A DNA stretch of 37,940 bases, taken from Thermoplasmata archaeon (GTDB lineage Archaea; Thermoplasmatota; Thermoplasmata; Thermoplasmatales; Thermoplasmataceae). The notes beneath the pieces were generated by a model. The model worked only from the letters and a program-made list of their open reading frames with translations, was not told the DNA's origin and did no database searches. The translations under genes and the position numbers were made by a program. Positions within the stretch are counted from its first letter, which is position 1; the number at the start of each line of letters is the position of its first letter. Where the stretch lies: positions 1 through 37,940 of the forward strand of contig JAKAAI010000010.1 in the NCBI GenBank assembly GCA_021797055.1. Direction: 5' to 3'. Below are positions 1 to 8,091 of this stretch, one piece after another.

Positions 1-1261
1 TCAACCTGCCTGGTTCCTTAAAACTGTTTGGTTCTCCCATTATCATCTTGGAAACATTATAATTTATTCCAATGAAGGCGGTGACAAGGAAAATAACAAT
101 TAGAATAAGCTGTGATATGTAACCTTCAATTGCAAGTGAATACAGGATTAGTATCTCACCGAAGAAGGTACCGAATGGAGGAGTACCAGAAACACCGAGG
201 GAGGACATCAGCATGGACACGCTGGAATAAGGCATGTTTTTCCATGTGCCGCTTACCTCCTCAACATTCTTCGTATTTGTTGATTTCAGGAAATTACCGG
301 AAGAGTAAAATGCCCCAGCTTTTGAAAAACTGTGGGATATGAGAAGATAAAGCGAACCTATAATACCTAAAGGATTTAATGTCGCAAAACCAACAAGGGC
401 AAGCGACATGTTCTCCATCGTTGAATAGGCGAACATTCGTTTGTATCTGGATTGATAGCCTAAGAAAATAGAAGCAGCAATTATTGAAATTGTTCCAAGC
501 CAGATGAAAAGTTCTGGATCCGGATCGATCTCGTATATCCTGAACAGCACATAAAGAGCAACCGGAAGCAGAACACCGGAAAACATAGCACTTATTGGCG
601 ACGGTGCCTCACTGTGTGCATCCGGTAACCATGTATGCACGGGAAAAATTCCAACCTTCGTGCCGAAGCCTATCAGGGCTATTGCAACAGCAATACGTGC
701 GAAAAATGTGTTTCTGGAATGCATTGAAAGTATCGCAGAAACATTAAGTGTGCCGAAAGAATAATAGATTAGAATCACAGAAAAGAATGCAAAAGTAACA
801 CCAGCTGAAACGATGATAATATACCTCCATGTTGCTTCAATCGAACTCTCAGTCTTTTCTGTCATTATCAAAAGGGCAGAAGATACTGTTGTAGCTTCAA
901 TACCAACCCACATAAGGCCAAAATTATTTATTAATGCACTGAAGAGCATTGAAATAACAAACAGGTTAAGGAGGAGAAAGTATATCCGCAACCCAAATCT
1001 CCCACCGGTTCCAGATAAATATCTTAATGAGTATAGAGACGATAAAAGGAAAATACTGCATATCATTATTATGAAAACCCATGAGATATTATCGACAAAG
1101 AAAGTACCATCTGGCGGTCGAATAAAATAGAGCAGAGATGCAATTACAATATCCACGGCAGCGGCAATAATTGTTGAATATTCTATGCGTTGAAAGAATG
1201 TCGCAGCAGCTATTGCCGGTGATGCCATCAACAGGATTGCAAGTAGAAATCCGAAATTCAT
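1..1261 (-). CDS. HyfF/HycC-like proton-translocating membrane subunit of a group 4 hydrogenase-like complex (3' end outside window)
   Basis: About 420 codons are visible and the frame is still open at the left edge, so the C-terminus is missing. It is a hydrophobic multi-spanning protein of the NuoL/M/N-HyfF antiporter-like family. The family signature is present: a membrane Glu near residue 122 (MWVGIEATT), a membrane Lys near 202 (GFGTKVG) followed by HTWLPDAHSEAPSP, and a later HSFSKAG with a second membrane Lys. These are the residues thought to carry protons in complex I-type pumps. The ATG overlaps the stop of the upstream gene (ATGA), and GGAGGA lies 9 nt before it, so it is translated as part of the operon. 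Whether the complex is a true hydrogenase depends on the catalytic subunit, presumably encoded further left. HyfF is preferred over Nuo subunits because of the HyfE-like neighbour. Confidence 0.88.
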   Translation of the reverse strand, partial: MNFGFLLAILLMASPAIAAATFFQRIEYSTIIAAAVDIVIASLLYFIRPPDGTFFVDNISWVFIIMICSIFLLSSLYSLRYLSGTGGRFGLRIYFLLLNLFVISMLFSALINNFGLMWVGIEATTVSSALLIMTEKTESSIEATWRYIIIVSAGVTFAFFSVILIYYSFGTLNVSAILSMHSRNTFFARIAVAIALIGFGTKVGIFPVHTWLPDAHSEAPSPISAMFSGVLLPVALYVLFRIYEIDPDPELFIWLGTISIIAASIFLGYQSRYKRMFAYSTMENMSLALVGFATLNPLGIIGSLYLLISHSFSKAGAFYSSGNFLKSTNTKNVEEVSGTWKNMPYSSVSMLMSSLGVSGTPPFGTFFGEILILYSLAIEGYISQLILIVIFLVTAFIGINYNVSKMIMGEPNSFKEPGRL

Positions 1262-1899
1262 CCTCTCAACTCCTCCATCTGCTCGTGATTCACCTTTTCT
1301 ACCGTAATGACTGAAGATATCACTACAAGAGCGAGAACGTCGAGAAACACGCTGGCCTCAATAACAATAGGAACAGGAAGAAGAAACATCGCAAACAGAA
1401 CAAGGGCATTTTCTTCCTCAACATAACCTACAATCTGTGTGAATGTACTCCTCCTTGACGTTATAAGGAACAATCCCTGGAAGAATAGAAGAAGCGGGAA
1501 CAGGAGATTCTGGGGCGAATCCGGCAGAGTTACAGGAATAAGACCTGAAAAAGCGATTGAATAAAGAATGAAGACCGATAAAACCATGAAGACAAGATCG
1601 ACAAGGAACAGATATGGTACATTTATGCCCGACTCGAAGTAATATGCCTTTTTCATTGGAACCCTTTCCACAAGCAGGTATGTTATCAGAACGCCGCGTA
1701 GGAAGAAAAGTAATATTCCGAGTATGACAAGATCAAAAGACTTCTCAGTATAACCTAATATGAATGCAATTGCAGCTATTATGATGGATTGAATCAGCTG
1801 GCCCTTAATTGCAGATATGAGGTATCTTTGCCCCTGTATGTAGAATGCTGTGATCAGGACTGCAGCAGATGAAAGGTATATGATAGAACTGAAATTCAA
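1258..1899 (-). CDS. HyfE-like hydrogenase membrane subunit
   Basis: This 213-residue integral membrane protein has about six or seven hydrophobic segments. The C-terminal half has the HyfE pattern: QIVGYVEEENALVL, then a proline/glutamate-containing helix and FLDVLALVV. HyfE proteins are long NuoK-like subunits of group 4 membrane hydrogenases and formate hydrogenlyase-type complexes, and their presence distinguishes these operons from ordinary complex I. The start is TTG, overlapping the previous stop as TTGA. It is well supported because GAGGTGAT, a near-perfect complement to the 16S 3' end, lies just upstream. The ORF ends in an ATGA overlap with the HyfF-like gene. Confidence 0.85.
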   Translation of the reverse strand: MNFSSIIYLSSAAVLITAFYIQGQRYLISAIKGQLIQSIIIAAIAFILGYTEKSFDLVILGILLFFLRGVLITYLLVERVPMKKAYYFESGINVPYLFLVDLVFMVLSVFILYSIAFSGLIPVTLPDSPQNLLFPLLLFFQGLFLITSRRSTFTQIVGYVEEENALVLFAMFLLPVPIVIEASVFLDVLALVVISSVITVEKVNHEQMEELRG

Positions 1900-2837
1900 G
1901 GAATCACCTCGCTTAGCAGAAGGAACAATATTGAGAAAGTGAATGCAACAGCAAGGTAGTCAAGCACTTTGAATAACCTGACCTTTGCCAGTGTGGTCTC
2001 TATAACCATGACTATCAAAATAAGAATGACAAATTTACCTATCATAACAGGTATATCAATCAGGAAATATGGGGAGGAAGCTGTGAGCCACCACGGAAAA
2101 AGGAAAACGTTAAGGAGAACTGCTCCAAGCAGATATTGCTTGATATAAGAGGACCACTTGTTGATCGCAAGCAATTTCCCGCTGTACTCGAAATTCAGGC
2201 CTTCATCTATCATTCCGAGCTCCTGCATCCCTGCGCTTTCAAGTGGTATTTTTCCTGTTTCGTAAAGAAAGATCATGAAAAATGCAACTGTTGCAAACAC
2301 ATGGACCAGGGTTAAGTTAGCTGAAGGATGTGAAACAAGGAAGGCATTAGTAACATATGGGTTATTTGTTCCCGTGATGAGAGAAACTGCAATGAACACA
2401 GTTATCAGCGCACCTTCTCCAAGCACATTAAAAGACATTAGCCTGCTTACACCCATTGCAGTGAAATTGCTGCCAGAATCCATAGCCGCAGCCATTTTAA
2501 GAAATGCTGCTAGTGAGAATAGTATGGCACCTCCCAGAAAGTCTGCACTGGCTGTAAATATAATTGGCTCAGGGATCACCACGGGTATTATCAGCGCTAT
2601 AATGCAGTAGACGCCGAACGCAACATATGGTACATATCTGAACAGAAAGGATGAGTTTTCCGGAATAAGGGTGTCTTTGCGCAATAATTTGTAAAGATCG
2701 TAATATGGCTGGAAGATGCTTGGCCCTTTTCTGGATTCAACAATTGCCTTTATTCTTGCAAAAATACCAGCAAATAGCGGAGAGAGAAAAATTACAAAAA
2801 GGAGTTGAGTCAGTGTTTCTTCTATTAGCGTTATCAT
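1896..2837 (-). CDS. HyfC/HycD/NuoH-like membrane anchor subunit of a group 4 hydrogenase-like complex
   Basis: This 313-residue, roughly eight-helix protein belongs to the NuoH/HycD family, which anchors the peripheral hydrogenase-like module to the membrane arm and lies next to the quinone or ferredoxin site. Family motifs are KGPSIFQPYYDLYKLL (from about residue 37), SRLMSFNVLGEG, ETGKIPLESAG and ELGMIDEGLNFEYSGK, the conserved acidic cytoplasmic loop. ATG at 2837 is preceded by GGTGG at a 7-nt distance. It is the first gene of the visible operon, divergent from the glycosyltransferase. No HyfB or HyfD homologue precedes it, so the membrane module here is compact. Confidence 0.88.
   Translation of the reverse strand: MITLIEETLTQLLFVIFLSPLFAGIFARIKAIVESRKGPSIFQPYYDLYKLLRKDTLIPENSSFLFRYVPYVAFGVYCIIALIIPVVIPEPIIFTASADFLGGAILFSLAAFLKMAAAMDSGSNFTAMGVSRLMSFNVLGEGALITVFIAVSLITGTNNPYVTNAFLVSHPSANLTLVHVFATVAFFMIFLYETGKIPLESAGMQELGMIDEGLNFEYSGKLLAINKWSSYIKQYLLGAVLLNVFLFPWWLTASSPYFLIDIPVMIGKFVILILIVMVIETTLAKVRLFKVLDYLAVAFTFSILFLLLSEVIP
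1903..1910 (-). promoter_or_regulatory. Strong Shine-Dalgarno site deciding a TTG start
   Basis: Read on the minus strand the site is GAGGTGAT, ending 3 nt before the TTG at 1899. It lies inside the end of the HyfC-like gene. It supports a TTG start for the HyfE-like gene and coupled translation within the operon. Confidence 0.7.
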
Positions 2838-3030
2838 GTGTTAAACCACCGTTGTCACAGGCGTTATCAACCGGCGACCGCCAGTGGTTTACTAAATGGA
2901 AACGCCATTCCACTGTTTTCGGAATCATTTTTGAATATTTAATACTTGTAATGCGGTAAGGCGATTATTTTTCAGCATTAATGATATTTAGTTCAAGATT
3001 ATTAGAAAGATTATCATACAGAGGGCAGAG

Positions 3031-4185
3031 ATGGAAACGCTTACTATTGCTATTTTTTCAGATACATATCTTCCTGCGAGAGATGGAGTTGTTACCTACA
3101 TAGAAACGCTTCGATCTGAGATGGAAAGAAGAGGGCATAATATTATCATAGCAACAGTGGCTGGAAAAAATGATGTTGGGAATAAAACTAAGAATGTTTA
3201 CACTGTTAGGGGCCACAGATTCCCATTATATGATCAATACAAGATAAGTGTAATGCCATTCTCAATTGGAAAAAAACTACTTTCTTCAGGGGCAGGCATT
3301 GTTCACACACAAACCCCTTTTATGCTGGGCGTAGCGGGCCAACGTTTTGCCAAGACTTTGAAAATACCATCAGTTTCTACATTTCACTCACTCGTTTTTC
3401 AGGAATCAGCTCTCAGGGGCTATTTGCCAAAGAATGAACATACCGTTAAATTTGTAGAGAAGAGGATAAAGAGTTACTTTTCATGGCATTACCGGCAGTA
3501 TAATGCTGTAATATCTCCATCTGAGTTTACCGCAAAGGTTTTGCTTGACCACATTGGTATAAATTCCGTTGTTATCAACAACGCTGTTGCTGTCTCAAGG
3601 TTTTCATCTGATGTGTCAAGAGGAGAGGCAAAGAAAAAGCTTGGATATGAAGAACAAAAAATAGTTCTGTTTTTGGGCAGAATCAGTAAGGAGAAAAACC
3701 TTGAGGTTATGATTAAAGCAGCAAAAATCATCGGGCCAGAAATAGATTTTGTCATTGTTGGTACCGGCCCACACCTTGAATTTTATAAAACCATGGCCGC
3801 AAATATGGGGCTTAGAAATGTTAAATTTCCTGGATTTGTGGACGACTTAGAAATACATCTGTATCTGAAAGCAGCAGATATATTCTGCAACCCTTCAAAT
3901 TTTGAGGTTATGAGTACAGTGGATGTTGAATCACTTGCTGCTGGTACCCCTATCCTTGTGCCATCTTACACATCTCAGGAAGAGCTTGTTCATGGAGGAA
4001 AGTGCGGTCGTGTTTTCATTAATTCGGATCCTGAAGATCTCGCTCAAAAGATCAGAGAGATGATCCGCGACGAAGCAAATTACAATACGATTCCATACGC
4101 TGATCTATATAGCCCTGAAAATCATGTTAAACATCTGCTGGAACTATATAAAAAGGTGATGAATGAGCATTCAGCTGATTCCTAA
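3031..4185 (+). CDS. GT4-family glycosyltransferase (glycosyl transferase group 1)
   Basis: This 384-residue protein has two Rossmann domains. The N-terminal acceptor domain begins IAIFSDTYLPARDGVVTYIE, the typical opening of GT4 enzymes that use lipid or diacylglycerol acceptors. The C-terminal donor domain starts near residue 210 with FLGRISKEKNLEVMIKA and has VGTGPH. It carries the EX7E motif in FEVMSTVDVES, the retaining GT-B signature that binds the nucleotide sugar. There are no membrane helices, so it is probably a soluble or peripheral enzyme transferring a sugar to a glycolipid or surface glycan; the exact substrates cannot be read from sequence. GAGG six nt before ATG could serve as ribosome binding site. 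The 3' end overlaps the convergent cyclodeaminase-family gene by 15 nt. Confidence 0.88.
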   Translation: METLTIAIFSDTYLPARDGVVTYIETLRSEMERRGHNIIIATVAGKNDVGNKTKNVYTVRGHRFPLYDQYKISVMPFSIGKKLLSSGAGIVHTQTPFMLGVAGQRFAKTLKIPSVSTFHSLVFQESALRGYLPKNEHTVKFVEKRIKSYFSWHYRQYNAVISPSEFTAKVLLDHIGINSVVINNAVAVSRFSSDVSRGEAKKKLGYEEQKIVLFLGRISKEKNLEVMIKAAKIIGPEIDFVIVGTGPHLEFYKTMAANMGLRNVKFPGFVDDLEIHLYLKAADIFCNPSNFEVMSTVDVESLAAGTPILVPSYTSQEELVHGGKCGRVFINSDPEDLAQKIREMIRDEANYNTIPYADLYSPENHVKHLLELYKKVMNEHSADS

Positions 4186-5085
4186 GTTTCTCATGAGGGC
4201 GTGAGCTGCGGCCAGATCTTCCAACCCTATTCCCATTGTCTTGAAAACTGATTTTCTGTATTTTCCCGTATAATCGCTTCCATCAAATATGTCCTTCATC
4301 TCAATCAGCCTGCTTCGGTCGCCAGCCTTCTCAAATTCAGAGATTTCAGCTGATTCCAGTCTGGCTTGATTAAGACTTTCAACTATAACTATTTCTGACT
4401 GTGAAATAGATTTCGAATCCGCTTCTCTTCTATTAAGTAGGTTTGCCCCGCAGAGATTTAGGTGATATCTTTCTTCTAAGAAATCACCTTGAATGACGGG
4501 CTCAACTGAATCAGTTATTGAGCTTATCAGTGTTGCATTGCTTAACGCTTCCAGATTGGATTTCGCCACTTTTATTTTGATTGCGTGTCTATCCTGCATT
4601 TTTGTCGCAAATGATTTAGCGTGCTCATTGTTTTTAGAATAAACCCTTATTTCTGCTGGCCTAAACTGATTTAAAATTCCCTCAAGCTGAGTTTCAGCCT
4701 GATAGCCAGACCCAATAAGCGTGAAAACAGGATCACTTTCCTTTAGCAACATTTTCGATACAAGTGCAGGTAGTGCTCCAGTCCTGAGCTGGCCGAGTTT
4801 GTTTGCCTCTATCACACATAATGGCTTCTGGTTTGTGGTATCAAATACAGTTACAACAAATCGGGCGCCACTCTTTGATGCGTAATATGTCTTTAAACCT
4901 GCAATATGCCAAGGGTCCACAGCAGCTGGCATCGTATTCAAGATGCCCCCATCAGCCTCCAGCCGTTGTCTGGGATAATATCGCGCTTTACCCTTGTTCA
5001 GGTAGGTCAGTGCTTCCTTCAGATCCTTAATCACATCGGACATGGGAAGATTTCTTGCAACCTCATCCTCTGTTATATAACGCAT
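4171..5085 (-). CDS. Ornithine cyclodeaminase / mu-crystallin family NAD(P)-dependent protein
   Basis: This 304-residue protein belongs to the OCD/mu-crystallin family, whose members include ornithine cyclodeaminase, archaeal alanine dehydrogenase and ketimine reductase. Visible family residues are Arg41 and Lys65 (GLKTYY), which line the substrate pocket, the QLRTGA motif at 99-104, the dinucleotide motif GSGYQA at 125-130, and a C-terminal TMGIGLEDLAAA. The reaction within the family cannot be decided: in archaea this fold includes NADH-dependent alanine dehydrogenase. A TATA-like TTTTAATAG centred 25 nt before the ATG suggests a leaderless transcript. It is divergent from the small 97-aa gene and overlaps the glycosyltransferase 3' end. 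Confidence 0.87.
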   Translation of the reverse strand: MRYITEDEVARNLPMSDVIKDLKEALTYLNKGKARYYPRQRLEADGGILNTMPAAVDPWHIAGLKTYYASKSGARFVVTVFDTTNQKPLCVIEANKLGQLRTGALPALVSKMLLKESDPVFTLIGSGYQAETQLEGILNQFRPAEIRVYSKNNEHAKSFATKMQDRHAIKIKVAKSNLEALSNATLISSITDSVEPVIQGDFLEERYHLNLCGANLLNRREADSKSISQSEIVIVESLNQARLESAEISEFEKAGDRSRLIEMKDIFDGSDYTGKYRKSVFKTMGIGLEDLAAAHALMRNLGIS

Positions 5086-5104
5086 ACTTCAAAATATTCC
5101 GGTT

Positions 5105-5113
5105 CTATTAAAA
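5105..5113 (-). promoter_or_regulatory. TATA box of the cyclodeaminase-family gene
   Basis: TTTTAATAG on the minus strand is centred about 25 nt upstream of the ATG at 5085, the spacing expected of a leaderless archaeal transcript. This is inferred from position and composition only. Confidence 0.45.
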
Positions 5114-5120
5114 TGGTTTG

Positions 5121-5128
5121 TTAATATA
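5121..5128 (+). promoter_or_regulatory. TATA box deciding the start of the 97-aa gene
   Basis: TTAATATA is centred 24 nt before the ATG at 5149 but only about 6 nt before the GTG at 5131. This favours the internal ATG as the leaderless start. Confidence 0.45.
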
Positions 5129-5148
5129 GAGTGAAGCAATATTCCAGC

Positions 5149-5442
5149 ATGGATTTACCGTCTATTAGCAGAAAGAGACTGCTTACATATATTGATATTA
5201 ACAGGCAGTTTACACTTTCCATTAAAGAAGAAAAGGTTGAGCTTCATTTCTTTCCAAATACACCTGAAGCAATACAGCATTTCCCTGATGGAAGTGAAGT
5301 GGAACACATAATGTTCGGTATATTGAAAGATGATGTCATATACTTCACAGAATTTGTCACAAGAAGCAGCCTTGGTGAAACAAGAACCGAGCTGAAGGGT
5401 AAAGACGATCCTGTCATGGAATGGCTTAAGTACGTGGATTAG
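5149..5442 (+). CDS. Small soluble protein of unknown function (97 aa)
   Basis: I do not recognise this protein. It is an acidic, non-membrane alpha/beta protein of 97 residues, with a beta-rich middle (FTLSIKEEKVELHFFPNT) and an acidic C-terminus ending WLKYVD. A GTG at 5131 would add six residues. I prefer ATG 5149 because a TATA-like TTAATATA sits 24 nt before it. It is coding-like in composition, flanked by genes on both sides, and its stop overlaps the convergent deoxyhypusine synthase by 4 nt, which supports a maintained reading frame. No neighbour suggests a role. Confidence 0.68.
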   Translation: MDLPSISRKRLLTYIDINRQFTLSIKEEKVELHFFPNTPEAIQHFPDGSEVEHIMFGILKDDVIYFTEFVTRSSLGETRTELKGKDDPVMEWLKYVD

Positions 5443-6371
5443 AGAAGAGCCCCAATCAGCAAGGGTAGTATCACCGTTGCATCCCCATACACATTGACGA
5501 ATTCAGCATCCTCGCGTATTTTCTTCCATGATATTGCCTCTTCCAGTTTAGCACCTGATAGTGAACCATCAAATTCCTGTGCAGTTGTGACATAGACTGC
5601 ATAATCTAGACCGCCTCTGAATTGGTTCCACCAGATTGTATGGTGTTTGGATATGCCACCACCAACCATCAAGGCACCTGTTTTCTTTGCATCAAATATG
5701 ATGTCGGATAACTGATGTTCGTCAGCTAGAAGATTTATCTTAAAGTCTCTGTTTCTTTCATAGAAAGACCAGAGCTGCGACCCAAATGAGCCATCCATCA
5801 TTCCCGGTACGAAGACAGGAATGCCATTCTTACTTGCATTATATAATATAGAGTACTGAGAATTCATATTTTTACCAAATTCGGAAATTAATTCAGAACC
5901 GGTCCACTCCTTCTTTATAGAATAGAGTTTCTCCAGCACAGGCTGGACTTTTTCCTCTATGATCGCGCCATAGCTCTCGTCCGGAACAAAGACGTTCCCT
6001 AATCTGTTGATGCCTAAATTCCTGAGCTCCCGATCACTCATATCGAAGGAGCCACTGTAATATTTCATGTAAGTTCTTGCAATATCATGATCCAGAGTTC
6101 CATTTGTTGTGATTATTACATCGACCATCTTTCTCTTAACTATTTCATTGATCAGACCTCTTGTGCCTGTTGCAATTATATCAGCAGGAAATGAAAGAAA
6201 TGTCGTGTTTTCCTCACTAAACATCTTCTTGAGGATCTGGTAGGCAGTAAATACCTTAGCTGATGTAAAACCACCTGACCGTCCAAATGTATCCATTAAT
6301 TTATCCACAGTAGTATCCTTTGAAATTTTCATATCCTTTACGGGACTGTCAAGCAGAGACTTTCTATCCAT
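5439..6371 (-). CDS. dys: Deoxyhypusine synthase
   Basis: This 310-residue enzyme transfers the aminobutyl group of spermidine, NAD-dependently, to a lysine of initiation factor aIF5A, the first step of (deoxy)hypusine formation. Key features are the NAD-binding TTNGTLDHD near residue 90, GMMDGSFGSQLW, and the catalytic block GGGISKHH with the imine-forming Lys242, followed by YAVYVTTAQEFDGSLSGA. The length fits archaeal members, which lack the extended eukaryotic N-terminus. A TATA-like stretch (ATATAATAAG) about 24 nt before the ATG suggests a leaderless message. No polyamine or aIF5A gene lies next to it here. Confidence 0.95.
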   Translation of the reverse strand: MDRKSLLDSPVKDMKISKDTTVDKLMDTFGRSGGFTSAKVFTAYQILKKMFSEENTTFLSFPADIIATGTRGLINEIVKRKMVDVIITTNGTLDHDIARTYMKYYSGSFDMSDRELRNLGINRLGNVFVPDESYGAIIEEKVQPVLEKLYSIKKEWTGSELISEFGKNMNSQYSILYNASKNGIPVFVPGMMDGSFGSQLWSFYERNRDFKINLLADEHQLSDIIFDAKKTGALMVGGGISKHHTIWWNQFRGGLDYAVYVTTAQEFDGSLSGAKLEEAISWKKIREDAEFVNVYGDATVILPLLIGALL

Positions 6372-6560
6372 AAAGGTTAATCATGTCTTATTATATTGTA
6401 TTATTTCCCCATCTAAATTTGAGACCTGGTTGAATTTAATTTTACATTTACATAGCAGAAGATCGCCCTTTGCTGATCAATTTTCAATTTCGTTAAAATT
6501 ATAATTCAGTACCTGATGGTTATATCTTAAATGACAGTTAGCTACGCCAGTCCAACCATG

Positions 6561-6574
6561 TAAAAAATAAATAA
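6561..6574 (+). promoter_or_regulatory. TATA box of the SDR gene
   Basis: An A/T tract (TAAAAAATAAATAA) covers positions -39 to -26 relative to the ATG at 6600, consistent with a leaderless transcript. Inferred from position only. Confidence 0.4.
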
Positions 6575-6599
6575 TCACCGACATATGATCTGAATTGCT

Positions 6600-7517
6600 A
6601 TGAGAGCGCTGGTTATTGGTGGAACAGGATTTATAGGTAGAAGATTGGTCGAATATCTGATAAAGTACGATTGTGAGGTCACAATAGCCAGCAGCGGAAA
6701 AACTGATAATCCATTCAAGGAGGAAGTCGCATCTATCACATTTGATCGTTTCAGTGAAGAAAGCATAGAATCCAGGCTGTCTTCACCGCCTTTCTTTGAT
6801 GTCGTGTTCGATAATCTTGCTTTTAGAAAGGATGACGTAGTTAAAACAAGCAATTTCTTTGAAGGCAGGATAGGACGTTATGTTTTCATATCAAGTGCGG
6901 CAGTTTATGAAGGGATGTCTGGAATCTTAACCGAAAATCACTTTGATCCTTTGAAGTTTAAGATTATTGAAAACAGAAAGGAGACGACTTACAGCGAAGG
7001 TAAGAGAAATGTTGAGGCCTATCTTTTTCAGAAAGCAGGATTTGATGTTCTGGCTGCAAGATTCCCTAACGTTCTGGGACATGATGACAGCACAAAAAGA
7101 TTCCAGCACCATTTATCACAAATCTTAGAAAAACACAGAATAGCAATACCGGTAAATGAAGGAAGAAGAAATTATGCCTGGGTCGACGACTGTGGAAGGT
7201 TTCTTGCCTGGATTGGACTCCACGGCAAAAAGGGTGTTTATAACGGGGCTTCTCCTGAAGCTATAACTGTAAGGGATTTGTCCAAGAAAATAGCAAATAT
7301 TGCAGGTGCAGATGTTCAACTGGAGGATCCAGATAAAAACGAAGATATATCCGATTATTACAGTCGGGTTGATTATATCCTTTCAACAAAGAAGGCAAAC
7401 GACTTAAATTTTTCATTTACAAGTATGGAAAACTGGTTAAAAGAGGAAGTAAATCTTTACATGCGCACAGGTGGGAAATTAAAGAATTCTGCTGAATACA
7501 GAAAAGATCTGTTTTGA
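6600..7517 (+). CDS. NAD(P)-dependent sugar epimerase/dehydratase-like protein (extended SDR)
   Basis: This 305-residue protein has the extended short-chain dehydrogenase fold. The N-terminal dinucleotide motif GGTGFIG lies at residues 7-13. The catalytic Ser is in FISSAAVYEG (98-99) and the Tyr-Lys pair in YSEGK (131 and 135). The C-terminal half has RFPNVLGHDD and a YAWVDDCGRFLAWIG segment typical of NAD-dependent epimerase and CSP41-like proteins. Substrate is unknown; a nucleotide-sugar or related carbonyl is likely. It reads in the same direction as the membrane protein that follows, with an 82-nt gap to that gene's preferred start. Confidence 0.85.
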   Translation: MRALVIGGTGFIGRRLVEYLIKYDCEVTIASSGKTDNPFKEEVASITFDRFSEESIESRLSSPPFFDVVFDNLAFRKDDVVKTSNFFEGRIGRYVFISSAAVYEGMSGILTENHFDPLKFKIIENRKETTYSEGKRNVEAYLFQKAGFDVLAARFPNVLGHDDSTKRFQHHLSQILEKHRIAIPVNEGRRNYAWVDDCGRFLAWIGLHGKKGVYNGASPEAITVRDLSKKIANIAGADVQLEDPDKNEDISDYYSRVDYILSTKKANDLNFSFTSMENWLKEEVNLYMRTGGKLKNSAEYRKDLF

Positions 7518-7599
7518 TGTATCTCGACAGATGATTAAATTTAGAGTTTTTAGCTGAAAAGAATTGGTAAGTTTAAATTTAATACTTGTATTTCAGGCC

Positions 7600-8091
7600 G
7601 TGGAGCAAGCATTGGTTGATGGGATCCTGTGGATCCACGTTTTTATGGCAATTATATTTATTGGTGGATCTTACTTCATGTGGCTCGTTGTCTGGCCTTC
7701 TTCCTTTAAGATATCTGATGATGAAAAGCAGAGAACTAAAATCGTCGGTAACATAGCCAAAAGATTTGCATATTTTTCGCACGCAACTTTATTAATACTA
7801 GTTATAACCGGGTTGATACTTGCCTTTGGATGGTATCTTCCTGAACCATCTGATCTTTTTACAACGTTAAGTGGCCACATTCTTCTTGCAAAGATGATCG
7901 TCGTGGCTATTATGATAATAATAGTTTATGGAAACAACCTTTATCATGGAAAACGGATCATGAGGCTCAGCAGAGAGGGAAGAAAGGAAGAATTAGACAA
8001 ATTGAGAAAAATGTCACATTTTATGAGTTACACTAGCCTTGCTCTAATGGCCCTGATAACTATTTTGGCAGTTAGCCTGCAGATATATTGA
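7600..8091 (+). CDS. Four-helix membrane protein, CopD-like
   Basis: This membrane protein of about 163 residues has four predicted helices. Histidines lie at the helix ends or faces (His13 in ILWIHVFMA, His61 in YFSHATLL, His93 in GHILLAK), and there is a basic cytoplasmic loop before the last helix (KRIMRLSREGRKEELDK). The layout resembles CopD and related four-helix proteins in which such histidines bind copper or heme, but ligand binding is inference. The frame opens at TTG 7564; I prefer GTG 7600 because the A/T box TTTAAATTTAATA (7571-7583) lies about 23-24 nt before it. Using TTG would add 12 hydrophobic residues. Confidence 0.7.
   Translation: MEQALVDGILWIHVFMAIIFIGGSYFMWLVVWPSSFKISDDEKQRTKIVGNIAKRFAYFSHATLLILVITGLILAFGWYLPEPSDLFTTLSGHILLAKMIVVAIMIIIVYGNNLYHGKRIMRLSREGRKEELDKLRKMSHFMSYTSLALMALITILAVSLQIY

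Noticed and set aside
813..1130. 105-codon plus-strand frame
   Set aside because: Antisense to the HyfF-like gene, whose translation shows clear family motifs over this stretch.
2275..2610. 111-codon plus-strand frame
   Set aside because: Antisense to the HyfC-like gene; no recognisable domain.
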